In this document: piece by piece, positions 51,951 to 60,428 of the stretch | Layout of the letters: every line of letters starts with the position of its first letter | Position numbering within the stretch: the stretch's first letter is position 1 | Assembly: GCA_900541585.1 (NCBI GenBank) | Contig: UQKD01000013.1 | Location: 1 to 64,000 of the forward strand | Reading direction: 5' to 3' | DNA length: 64,000 nucleotides | DNA from: an uncultured Alistipes sp. | Lineage (GTDB): Bacteria; Bacteroidota; Bacteroidia; Bacteroidales; Rikenellaceae | Made by a program: the position numbers and the translations under genes | Notes under the pieces: model-generated | What the model saw: only the letters and a program-made list of their open reading frames with translations | Told to the model about the DNA's origin: nothing | The model's database searches: none

Positions 51951-53084
51951 ATGAGAAAAACATTTCTGACGAAGGGTTTCGTCCGTTTTTCACGTGGATT
52001 GGCCGGAGCCGCATTCATCGTGGCGGCAATCGGCATCACGTCGTGTGAAACGCATTCGAACTCCGATCGTAACGAATCGATCGAGGTCTACGCGGACCCG
52101 ATCGCAAAAGAGCCTATCGACGCCGGCATCGTCGGCGTGACGGGCGGTCTCGCCAAACTCTACGTGGACGCCAACATCGACTTCGTCGCGACGTGGGAAG
52201 ACGACGCCGCAACGCCGTGGGCCAAGGTGCTGGATTACTCTTCGACAGACCCCCAGACGGGACTCCGCGTGATAACCCTGAAGGCCAGCCGGCGCAGCAC
52301 GACGTCGAGCTACTACACGCGGCGCACGGGCATGCTGATCCTGGCAGCCTCCGACGGCGAACTGAACTACAACCGGATAATCCCCATCCACCAAGGTTCC
52401 ACGGCCCGCGTAAGCAACGATTTCGCGACCCTGAAGTACGGCAAAACCGACCCGCGCTTCACCGACAACGAAACCCCGATCGACAACTGGACCACGGCCC
52501 AGAAGAACCTCGGGTTCACCTCCACGACGATCGAAGGGGAGGAGGTCGCCCACTGCTACGGCAAGAACGGTTACCTGAAACTGGGCGACGACAAGGGCCA
52601 CGGGGCCGACCTGATTTCGCCCTACACCAACACGCTCCGCAGCGACTCGCTGCTGATGGTTTCGTTCCGGGCCGTGGCCTACACCGATTACATGACCGGC
52701 GCCCGCGACGACAACAAGATCACGGTCGAGGTGCTCGGCGGGGGCGTCATCCGCGATTTCGCCCAATCCGAGAAGACCACGATCGACCTCGAGGCCGGCT
52801 ATTACGACATTTCGAGCGAGGAGTTCCCCGAAGACATGTGGGAAGGCCACGATTTCCTCGTCTTCGTCGCCGGCACGAAAGCCAACCCGATTACGGCCAA
52901 CACGCGGGTCCGCATCATCTGCGGCTCCCTCACGCAAACCTCTGCCAACAACAACCGCATTTACCTCGACAATTTCTACATCCGCCGCCTGCAGGAGGTC
53001 GAGGAGGACTACTTCGCCGAGAATAACGGCAGCGGCAGGGACATCATCCTGGGAGCGCCTTTCGACGAGGAGGGACAAGAGTAA
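51951..53084 (+). CDS. Surface lipoprotein, BACON-like and jelly-roll domains
   Basis: This 377-residue lipoprotein starts at the ATG at 51951 (MRKTFLTKGF) inside a longer non-coding frame. The SPII signal ends at ITSC. Residues about 45-150 (AKLYVDANIDFVATWEDDAATPWAKVL..., ITLKASRRSTTSS) look like a BACON-type beta domain. The C-terminal 200 residues form a beta-rich domain ending IYLDNFYIRRL, similar in style to the jelly-roll domain of the preceding EEP protein. I see no catalytic residues, so it is probably a substrate-binding protein. It sits 59 nt after the EEP gene and 38 nt before susC. Confidence 0.8.
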   Translation: MRKTFLTKGFVRFSRGLAGAAFIVAAIGITSCETHSNSDRNESIEVYADPIAKEPIDAGIVGVTGGLAKLYVDANIDFVATWEDDAATPWAKVLDYSSTDPQTGLRVITLKASRRSTTSSYYTRRTGMLILAASDGELNYNRIIPIHQGSTARVSNDFATLKYGKTDPRFTDNETPIDNWTTAQKNLGFTSTTIEGEEVAHCYGKNGYLKLGDDKGHGADLISPYTNTLRSDSLLMVSFRAVAYTDYMTGARDDNKITVEVLGGGVIRDFAQSEKTTIDLEAGYYDISSEEFPEDMWEGHDFLVFVAGTKANPITANTRVRIICGSLTQTSANNNRIYLDNFYIRRLQEVEEDYFAENNGSGRDIILGAPFDEEGQE

Positions 53085-53122
53085 AAAGAGGAACAAGTCG
53101 TTTCAACAAAAAAAAGCCTAAA

Positions 53123-56100
53123 ATGAATAAAATTCTTCACTCAATAAGAGCATCCGTCCGAGTGATGTCGCTGGTGGCGGTACTGATACTGCTCGCGGCG
53201 CACACGGCGCCGGCAACGGCTCAGCAAAAGACACAGACTGTCAGCGGAATCGTCCTCGACCCGGACGGCAATCCGCTGATCGGCGCCACGGTCGTGGTCG
53301 TCAAAGGCACGCAGGGCGCAGTCACCGATGTCAACGGCAAATTCACCATCAAGGCCAAGTCTTCGGACAGCCTCCAGATTTCGTATCTGGGTTACAAAAC
53401 CGAGACCGTGAACGTGGGTTCCCGGACGAATTTCACCGTCAGGATGGAGAAGGACTCCACCACCGACATCGACGAAATCGTGGTCATCGGTTACGGCCAG
53501 GTCGCCAAAAAGGACCTGACCGGTTCGGTCGCGACGGTCAAGATGAACGACATCAAGGACGTACCGGTTCTTTCGGTCGACAACGCCCTCCAGGGACGTA
53601 TCGCCGGAGCCGACTTCATGTCGACCACCGGTGAGCCGGGCGCCACGACCACCATCCGCATCCGCGGCACGCGCTCGATCAACGCATCGAACGAGCCGCT
53701 GATCGTCGTCGACGGCGTGATGGACGCCATCCACGACCTGAACGACATCAACTCCGACGACATCGCGGGCATATCGGTCCTCAAGGACGCCTCCTCGACG
53801 GCGATCTACGGTTCGCGCGGTGCCAACGGCGTCATCCTCATCACCACCAAGCGGGGTCTCGGCTCCAAGGGCAAGGTCAACATCACCTTCAAGACCGACA
53901 TGGGCTTCTCCCAGCTGCCCCGCCAGCTCGACATCATGAACGCGGCGGAATTCGCGCAGTACCGCAACGATTACGCCTATTTCGGCGGCGACGCCAACCA
54001 CCCCGACGTAGGCAAGGACACGCCCCTCTCCGGTTCGGTCTATTCCGACCCGCTCTCGCTGGGCGAAGGGACGAACTGGATCAAGGAGATCACCCGCACG
54101 GCCCTCTATTCCAACTATGCCCTCTCGCTCTCGGGAACCAACGACAAATCGTCGTATTACGCTTCGTTCTCCTACAACGACACCGAAGGTATCATCCAGG
54201 ACAGCGGCCAGCAGCGTTTCACGGGACGTATCAACCTCGAACGCCAGTTGTTCAAATGGATGAAAGTCGGCTATACGGGTTCGTACACCTGGCGTCACAA
54301 CGACCAGAACAAATCCTCCATCGGCGGAACGGCCTGGTACAGCAGCGCCCAGTATCTGTCACCGCTGCTCAAGCCGAACGACACGTATAACCCGCTGTAT
54401 TACAACGGACAGAAGATCAACACGCAACGTGCGCTGATCGACCTGAACACCTACTATCTCGAACGCCACTCGAACAACCACGCCTTCACGCTGAAACTGG
54501 AGCCGGTGAAGAACTTCACGATCAACAGCACCTTCTCCTACTACCTCTACCAGCGGCATACCTACCGTTACTATCCGGGAACCCTTCCCCTGAAGGGCGA
54601 GAACGAAGGCGGCGAGGCCTACCGCGCCGAGTGGGACGAGCACTCGTTCTCGTGGGAGACCACGGCCGGCTACAAGTTCGAGAAGAACGGCCATGCGTTC
54701 GACATTCTCGGCGGATTCTCGGCCTACAGTTTCGCCTCGCACGATTTCAACCTGAGCGGCAAAGGCTACATGGACGACGCCATCCTGTGGAACAACATGA
54801 ACGCCGTGCAGGACAAGGAGACCTATTCGGCGGGCACTTCCTACTCAAAGAAAACCAAAACGTCGATCTACGCACGTCTGAACTACAACTGGAAGTCGCG
54901 CTACTACCTGACCGTGACGGGACGTTACGACGGCGCCTCGAACTTCGCGGCCAACAACAAATGGGCGTTCTTCCCGTCGGCCGCCCTCAAGTGGAACATT
55001 TCGAACGAGAATTTCCTGAAGGACTGCAGCTGGATCGACGACCTGTCGCTGCGCTTGAGCGCCGGACTGACGGGTAACGACGCGATCAGCACCTACCGTT
55101 CGCTCGCCACCCTCTCCTCGACGACGGGCGGCTATCTGTTCGACGGTTCGCAGCCCGTGGCATTCTACCGCAGCCGCCTGGATTCCCCGGACCTCACGTG
55201 GGAGAAGACCACGGCCTACAACGTGGCGATCGACTGGTCGATGTTCAACGGACGTCTGAACATCACGGCCGAAGCCTACAAATCCAAAACGACCGACCTG
55301 CTGATGTCGCTGGCCGTTGCGGCCCAAACCGGTTACACGTCGCGCTGGACCAACATCGGTTCGACGTCGAACAAGGGTATCGAGCTGTCGGTCGAGAGCC
55401 ATAACATCGTCCGTCCGAAGTTCCACTGGTCGACGACGCTCACCCTGTCGCACAACGAACAGAAGGTCGACGACATCGGTTCCGAGGACTTCATTTCGGC
55501 CTACGACTCGCCGGGCAACAACCCCTACATGATGTACGGTTACGTCAAGGGCTACCCGCTCAACTCGCTCTGGGGCTTCAAATACGGAGGCACGTGGAAG
55601 AGCGCCGACGAACGCGAAGAAAACAAGGTGACGAAAACCTACGTCAGCCCGGCCAACACCGACGGAGGCCCGCGCTACTACGACACCAACCACGACGGCG
55701 TGCTCTCGCGCGAGGACCTGATCTACCAGGGCAACGCCGACCCGTATCTGTACGGAGGTTTGCAGAACACGTTCTACATCCACGGCTTCAAGCTGGGCGT
55801 CTACTTCGCCTACTCGCTCGGCGGCAAGATCTACAACTATTCGGAGATCTACATGGCCGGTTCGCAGTTCGCGAACCAGTACCGCTACATGCTGAACGCC
55901 TGGCATCCCGTCCGGAATCCGAATTCCGACATCCCGCGGGCCGGAGCGAAAAGCGACGCCGCGCTTCCGAGCGACTTCATGATCCACGACGCTTCGTACC
56001 TCCGGCTGAAGAACGTCACGCTGTCGTACACGTTCGACCTCAAGAAGAAGTGCTCGTGGCTGAAAGACCTCACCCTGAGCGTATCGGGCGAAAACCTCTT

Positions 56101-56233
56101 CCTGTGGAAAAAGTACAACGGATTCGACCCCGACGTTTCCAGCGAGGGAACCTCGTCGACGCTGCGCCGTATGGACCTGGGCGCGTATCCCAAGCCCCGC
56201 ACGATCATATTCAGCCTTCAGTTGAGATACTAA
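53123..56233 (+). CDS. SusC-family TonB-dependent receptor (phosphoesterase operon)
   Basis: This 1036-residue outer-membrane importer has a signal peptide of about 34 residues ending in APATAQ, a carboxypeptidase-regulatory-like domain (40-120, GNPLIGATVVVVKGT), a plug (125-235; IRIRGTRSINASNEPLIVVDG, YGSRGANGVILITTKRG) and a barrel ending IFSLQLRY. The start lacks the 42-bp repeat found at the two other susC genes, so it is not part of that switch. SusD follows after 18 nt. Confidence 0.96.
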   Translation: MNKILHSIRASVRVMSLVAVLILLAAHTAPATAQQKTQTVSGIVLDPDGNPLIGATVVVVKGTQGAVTDVNGKFTIKAKSSDSLQISYLGYKTETVNVGSRTNFTVRMEKDSTTDIDEIVVIGYGQVAKKDLTGSVATVKMNDIKDVPVLSVDNALQGRIAGADFMSTTGEPGATTTIRIRGTRSINASNEPLIVVDGVMDAIHDLNDINSDDIAGISVLKDASSTAIYGSRGANGVILITTKRGLGSKGKVNITFKTDMGFSQLPRQLDIMNAAEFAQYRNDYAYFGGDANHPDVGKDTPLSGSVYSDPLSLGEGTNWIKEITRTALYSNYALSLSGTNDKSSYYASFSYNDTEGIIQDSGQQRFTGRINLERQLFKWMKVGYTGSYTWRHNDQNKSSIGGTAWYSSAQYLSPLLKPNDTYNPLYYNGQKINTQRALIDLNTYYLERHSNNHAFTLKLEPVKNFTINSTFSYYLYQRHTYRYYPGTLPLKGENEGGEAYRAEWDEHSFSWETTAGYKFEKNGHAFDILGGFSAYSFASHDFNLSGKGYMDDAILWNNMNAVQDKETYSAGTSYSKKTKTSIYARLNYNWKSRYYLTVTGRYDGASNFAANNKWAFFPSAALKWNISNENFLKDCSWIDDLSLRLSAGLTGNDAISTYRSLATLSSTTGGYLFDGSQPVAFYRSRLDSPDLTWEKTTAYNVAIDWSMFNGRLNITAEAYKSKTTDLLMSLAVAAQTGYTSRWTNIGSTSNKGIELSVESHNIVRPKFHWSTTLTLSHNEQKVDDIGSEDFISAYDSPGNNPYMMYGYVKGYPLNSLWGFKYGGTWKSADEREENKVTKTYVSPANTDGGPRYYDTNHDGVLSREDLIYQGNADPYLYGGLQNTFYIHGFKLGVYFAYSLGGKIYNYSEIYMAGSQFANQYRYMLNAWHPVRNPNSDIPRAGAKSDAALPSDFMIHDASYLRLKNVTLSYTFDLKKKCSWLKDLTLSVSGENLFLWKKYNGFDPDVSSEGTSSTLRRMDLGAYPKPRTIIFSLQLRY

Positions 56234-56251
56234 CCTAACAGAATTAAGACG

Positions 56252-57775
56252 ATGAAAATCAAACATATATTATACACGGCCGCGGCCATGGCCATGCTTT
56301 CGTTCCAGGCATGTACGCTGGACGAGGACACATCGGGCATCTCGAATCCCGACGACTTCTTCCGCAAATATTCGGAATGCCAGTCGGTCGTCAACGGATG
56401 CTACATTCCGATCAAGTCGATCTACACCTATACCTACATGATCGCCACCGAGTGCGTCACCGACATCGCCTACTGCCCGTCGGGAACGCTCGACGCCAGC
56501 CTGGACATCTCGCCCGCCGTGCCGCGCATGGGTTCGACGGTCTGGCGCAACGGCTACCTCGGCGTACAGCGCTGCAACTTCGCCGTCAACGGCATCGAGC
56601 GCGCCTATAAAAACGAGGTGATCAGCGAGGATCAGTACCACCAGCTGCTTTGCGAGGCGAAAACCCTGCGGGCGTTCTTCTACTGGACGCTGACCTGCTT
56701 CTTCGGCAATGTCCCGTTCTATTTCGACGACGTTACGGACAACGAGGTCCTGAGCCGGATTCAGGTGCTGCCGCGCATGGATGCCGACGAGACCCGCAAC
56801 AAGGTCATCGAAGACCTGCTGTCGATAGCTCCCCTGGCCCCGCAGACCCGCACCTGCGACAACGAAGCCGATCGTCTGGGAGCCTCCTGCGCCTACATGC
56901 TCATCGCCAAGATGGCCATGTGGAACAAGCAGTGGGACGTCGCGCTGGACGCGCTGGAGCATATCGAAACGATTTACGGTTCGCTCTCGCAGTACGATTA
57001 CGCGGAGAATATCCTGTTCCGGAACAAGAACACCCCGGAGTCGATCATGGAGATTCAGCACACCTACACCCAGGGCGGCCTCACCTACACCTCCAACGTG
57101 GCCTGCATCTGCCAGCCCTACCCGCGTGCGGCCAACTCGGCCATCTACGACGGCGTGGAGATTCCCGAACTCGGCGACCAGGCGACCGTTTGGGCCGCGA
57201 TGCGTCCGAACGTCTATTTCTGCCAGGGTCTCCAGTCCAAAATGAGCAAGGACATCCGCGCCAAGTACAACATGGCGTGGGGATACGAGGACAAGACGTT
57301 CAACAACACCAACACCCGCCCGTGGTGCGGCCCGAAGTTCTGGTGTCCGAACATGCAGTCCTCGGCCGACGGCAACAACTACAAAGTGTTCCGTTATGCC
57401 GACGCGCTGCTGATGATGGCCGAGTGCTATTTCTACAAGGAAAACTACGAGAAGGCGGTCGAATACCTCGACATGACCCGTACGCGCGCCGGTCTGTCCA
57501 ACTACACCTACCGCACCCCCGCGCGCCTCGAAGAGGAGATCCGCAACGAGCGTGCCCGCGAGCTTTTCGGCGAATTCCAGCGCAAGTACGACCTGGTCCG
57601 CTGGGGCATCTGGTACGACGCCGTAACGGACAACAGCGACTACGCCTATCTGCAGCTCAACACGGCGAACAGCCGGATCAAACCGTGCCACCGCTACTAC
57701 CCCATTCCCGACACGGAAGTCACCTACTCGAAGAACAACCTCGACAACAATGAATACAAGGCTTACGGCTTGTAA
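56252..57775 (+). CDS. SusD-family lipoprotein (phosphoesterase operon)
   Basis: This 507-residue RagB/SusD-family surface lipoprotein has an SPII signal with Cys21 (SFQAC). SusD core features are CEAKTLRAFFYWTLTCFFGNVPFY, ADALLMMAECYFYKENYEKAVEYLDMTRTRAGL and the C-terminal EEEIRNERARELFGEFQRKYDLVRWG. It forms the lid of the preceding SusC. The next lipoprotein gene begins 21 nt later. Confidence 0.96.
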   Translation: MKIKHILYTAAAMAMLSFQACTLDEDTSGISNPDDFFRKYSECQSVVNGCYIPIKSIYTYTYMIATECVTDIAYCPSGTLDASLDISPAVPRMGSTVWRNGYLGVQRCNFAVNGIERAYKNEVISEDQYHQLLCEAKTLRAFFYWTLTCFFGNVPFYFDDVTDNEVLSRIQVLPRMDADETRNKVIEDLLSIAPLAPQTRTCDNEADRLGASCAYMLIAKMAMWNKQWDVALDALEHIETIYGSLSQYDYAENILFRNKNTPESIMEIQHTYTQGGLTYTSNVACICQPYPRAANSAIYDGVEIPELGDQATVWAAMRPNVYFCQGLQSKMSKDIRAKYNMAWGYEDKTFNNTNTRPWCGPKFWCPNMQSSADGNNYKVFRYADALLMMAECYFYKENYEKAVEYLDMTRTRAGLSNYTYRTPARLEEEIRNERARELFGEFQRKYDLVRWGIWYDAVTDNSDYAYLQLNTANSRIKPCHRYYPIPDTEVTYSKNNLDNNEYKAYGL

Positions 57776-57796
57776 TAATCCGAAACTTTCAGACGA

Positions 57797-60349
57797 ATGA
57801 AAACAATATTCAATAAACAGAAAAGATCGGTTGCCGGCGTACTGATCGCCCTGACGGCCCTGACGACGGCCCTGACCGGCTGCCAGAAGGATTTCGAGTT
57901 GGACCTGCCTCTGGCGGTCTCGGCGCGCGAGCTTTCCCTGACCAAGGATGCCGGCTCGACGCACGTGCTGGTCTACTCGAACGGCGACTGGACGGCGCGC
58001 TTCACGCGCCCCGTGAAGTGGGCGTCGCTCAACAAGCTCCAGGGATACGGCAATAACGAAATCGTGTTCACCTACTCGGCCAACTACGGCATTTCGAGAA
58101 AGATCGGCGTCGTGTTCGAGAAAGGCTCCCTGGCCGACACGGTGATGTTCTCGCAGGCCGGAACCATCACCGACGCCTCGCTCTCGTTCTCGAAACCGGC
58201 GGTTACGCTGCTGATGTCCCGGTCGCAGATCTTCACGCCGATCAACACCAACCTGCGCTACTGCATCGACGACCTGGAAGCCACCGTCACCTATTACGAC
58301 AGCGACGGCCTGCCCAACGATCCCGTCACCGTCCTGACCCGCGCTGAAGCGGAAGAGGGCGGAGAAGAGGGCGGCGACGAACAGCAGGCGCAGCCCGTCG
58401 ATCCGTGGATTTCCAACGTCTCGGTCACCTACAAGGGAATCACGTTCGACGTCACGGACAACGACACCGGATTCGCGCGTATCGCCGATCTGACCCTCTT
58501 CATCGAAGACGCCAAGGGCGAGATCACCAAGTCGGTGCTCACCGTCACGCAGGGCATCGACAAACCGGCGCTCAAACTGGACAGTAATGCCGAGACGTAC
58601 GAAGGTTACGCCCAGGATTGCGTGGTTCCGGCAACGCTCAACAACCTCGTGCCCTATTCCGACCAGATCGGCTACGACGTGGCGTACGACGTTCCCGTCG
58701 CAGAGGAGGCCGAGTGGATTCTGAAACCCGCGATCACCGACGAAGGGCTGACGTTCTCGCTGGCCCGAAACGAGGGTTCGGAGCCGCGCACCGCCACGAT
58801 CCGGCTCAGCTTCACCGACGAACAGGGCAATTTCGTTTCGGCCTCGTGCAAAATCACCCAGAAGCCCTACCCGACCGCCACCGACTTCGCCACGGTGCGC
58901 GCCCTGGCTCCGGGCGAGATCACGCTCCAGCAGTATATCGAAGGCTACGTCGTCAGCGACCCGGACAGCAAGAACATCGTTTCGAGTCCCCAGACCAGCC
59001 AGTTCTTCTTCGACCGCGGCGAGAACGACCGGACGGCCTATATCGAGAGCCTCGACGGCAAGTGGGGCTTCTGCCTGAAGTTCGCCTCCTCCGAAGACAA
59101 CACGCCGGCCCGCTTCTCGAAGGTGCGTCTCTCCCTGAACGGCGCCACGCTCGAAAAGAAAAACTCCCCCGAGTGCTACACCATCACGGGACTTACCGCG
59201 GCCAACATACTCGAAACCTCGACACCCGACGAGTTCAAGATTCCGGTCAAGACGAAGACGATCGACCAACTCACCGACGACGACATCTTCACGTTGGTGT
59301 CGGTCACCGGCCTCGAAATCATGTGCAAGGACGGCGCCTACACCAACTGCACCGACGGCTATTCGTTCAAGGACAACATCAACCCGATCGGCACGGCCAC
59401 TGCCCCGCGCTGGGACGTGGCCCCGCTGATGTGCTACGACAACACGGGCCGGACCATCTACATGCTGACCAATACGGCCGCTCCCTGGCGGCGTTTCAGC
59501 TCGGGCCGCGACCTGGAGTTCAACTCCGTCGTACCGCAGGGTTCGGGCACGTTCCGCGGCATCGTCGTGGCGGACGACGTCGCCCCGATCCGTTTCGGCG
59601 ACCTGGGCCGCTACCAGCTGCGCGCCATGACCGCCGAGGAGATCGCGCTGACCGACGAACCGTTCTCGAAGACCGTCGTCGAGTGGAACTGGAACGACCG
59701 CAAGATCGACCTCATACCGGAGATCGGCGAAGGCGAAATCAATAAATACGGCGCTACGCAGGCTGCCGCATCGGACTTCAACAACGTCGTCTGCTCGGGC
59801 AAGGGCGGTCATGCCTCCGCCGAACAGAAAGGTCTGGTAGTGAACGGCGCCATCATGTTCACCCAGCAGTGGTGGGATTTCGACGCAGACGAGGGCAAAT
59901 ACTTCGACATTTCGTTCTCCACGCAGGGAATCAGCGGTTCGAACATGATCTTCGGCATCGTCTGGGGCCACGGTTCGATGAGCAACACGACCCTCTCCGG
60001 CCCGGCGCACTGGAATCTGCTCTACTCGGTCGACGGCGGCCAGACGTTCCAGGCCGTCCCCGACTGCCCGATCATCAAGAAGCGTTCGATCACGTGGTGG
60101 ACCACTACGTCGCAGGATTCGACGCCGGGCTTCACCGAACACCTGCGCAAACTGCCCGCCGACTGCTTCGGCCGGGAGAAAGTGGTTCTGCGCCTGCAGG
60201 TGGCCGACAAGGTCACGGACATCGCTCCGGGCACATCGGCTTCGACCTACCTGACGAACCTCGGCATCGAGAAGGGAACGCTGTCGCCGTCCGTTGCGGC
60301 CGGTAACAGCCAGGCCCGTATCGGCACGATAACGGTACGCTACAACTAA
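57797..60349 (+). CDS. DUF5689-like lipoprotein 1
   Basis: This 850-residue lipoprotein has an SPII signal ending near Cys29 (ALTGC). The first 350 residues contain repeated BACON-like beta domains (SARELSLTKDAGSTHVLVYSNGDWTARF...). Around 360-620 is a domain with LQQYIEGYVVSDPDSKNIV and TIDQLTDDDIFTLVSVTGLE, resembling the Bacteroidetes DUF5689 region, an OB-like module often found with secreted nucleases. A C-terminal domain of about 200 residues follows. It is paralogous in layout to the next gene. Probable role: surface binding of the substrate that the operon's phosphoesterases process. Confidence 0.82.
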   Translation: MKTIFNKQKRSVAGVLIALTALTTALTGCQKDFELDLPLAVSARELSLTKDAGSTHVLVYSNGDWTARFTRPVKWASLNKLQGYGNNEIVFTYSANYGISRKIGVVFEKGSLADTVMFSQAGTITDASLSFSKPAVTLLMSRSQIFTPINTNLRYCIDDLEATVTYYDSDGLPNDPVTVLTRAEAEEGGEEGGDEQQAQPVDPWISNVSVTYKGITFDVTDNDTGFARIADLTLFIEDAKGEITKSVLTVTQGIDKPALKLDSNAETYEGYAQDCVVPATLNNLVPYSDQIGYDVAYDVPVAEEAEWILKPAITDEGLTFSLARNEGSEPRTATIRLSFTDEQGNFVSASCKITQKPYPTATDFATVRALAPGEITLQQYIEGYVVSDPDSKNIVSSPQTSQFFFDRGENDRTAYIESLDGKWGFCLKFASSEDNTPARFSKVRLSLNGATLEKKNSPECYTITGLTAANILETSTPDEFKIPVKTKTIDQLTDDDIFTLVSVTGLEIMCKDGAYTNCTDGYSFKDNINPIGTATAPRWDVAPLMCYDNTGRTIYMLTNTAAPWRRFSSGRDLEFNSVVPQGSGTFRGIVVADDVAPIRFGDLGRYQLRAMTAEEIALTDEPFSKTVVEWNWNDRKIDLIPEIGEGEINKYGATQAAASDFNNVVCSGKGGHASAEQKGLVVNGAIMFTQQWWDFDADEGKYFDISFSTQGISGSNMIFGIVWGHGSMSNTTLSGPAHWNLLYSVDGGQTFQAVPDCPIIKKRSITWWTTTSQDSTPGFTEHLRKLPADCFGREKVVLRLQVADKVTDIAPGTSASTYLTNLGIEKGTLSPSVAAGNSQARIGTITVRYN

Positions 60350-60362
60350 ATGAATTGCGGCT

Positions 60363-60389
60363 GCGCGGCGGATGCACCGTCCGCCGCGC
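60363..60389 (+). terminator. Intra-operon hairpin between the two DUF5689-like genes
   Basis: A perfect 10-bp stem GCGCGGCGGA / TCCGCCGCGC with a 7-nt loop lies in the 79-bp gap. No T tract follows, so it more likely stabilises or processes the mRNA than terminates it. Confidence 0.5.
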
Positions 60390-60428
60390 ACGGCCGGAAA
60401 AAACATCAACGAATAAAACGTATAAAAT

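Noticed and set aside
50061..53084. 1007-residue open frame across the EEP gene
   Set aside because: Its first two thirds are an Arg-rich out-of-frame shadow; only the part from the ATG at 51951 is a lipoprotein gene.
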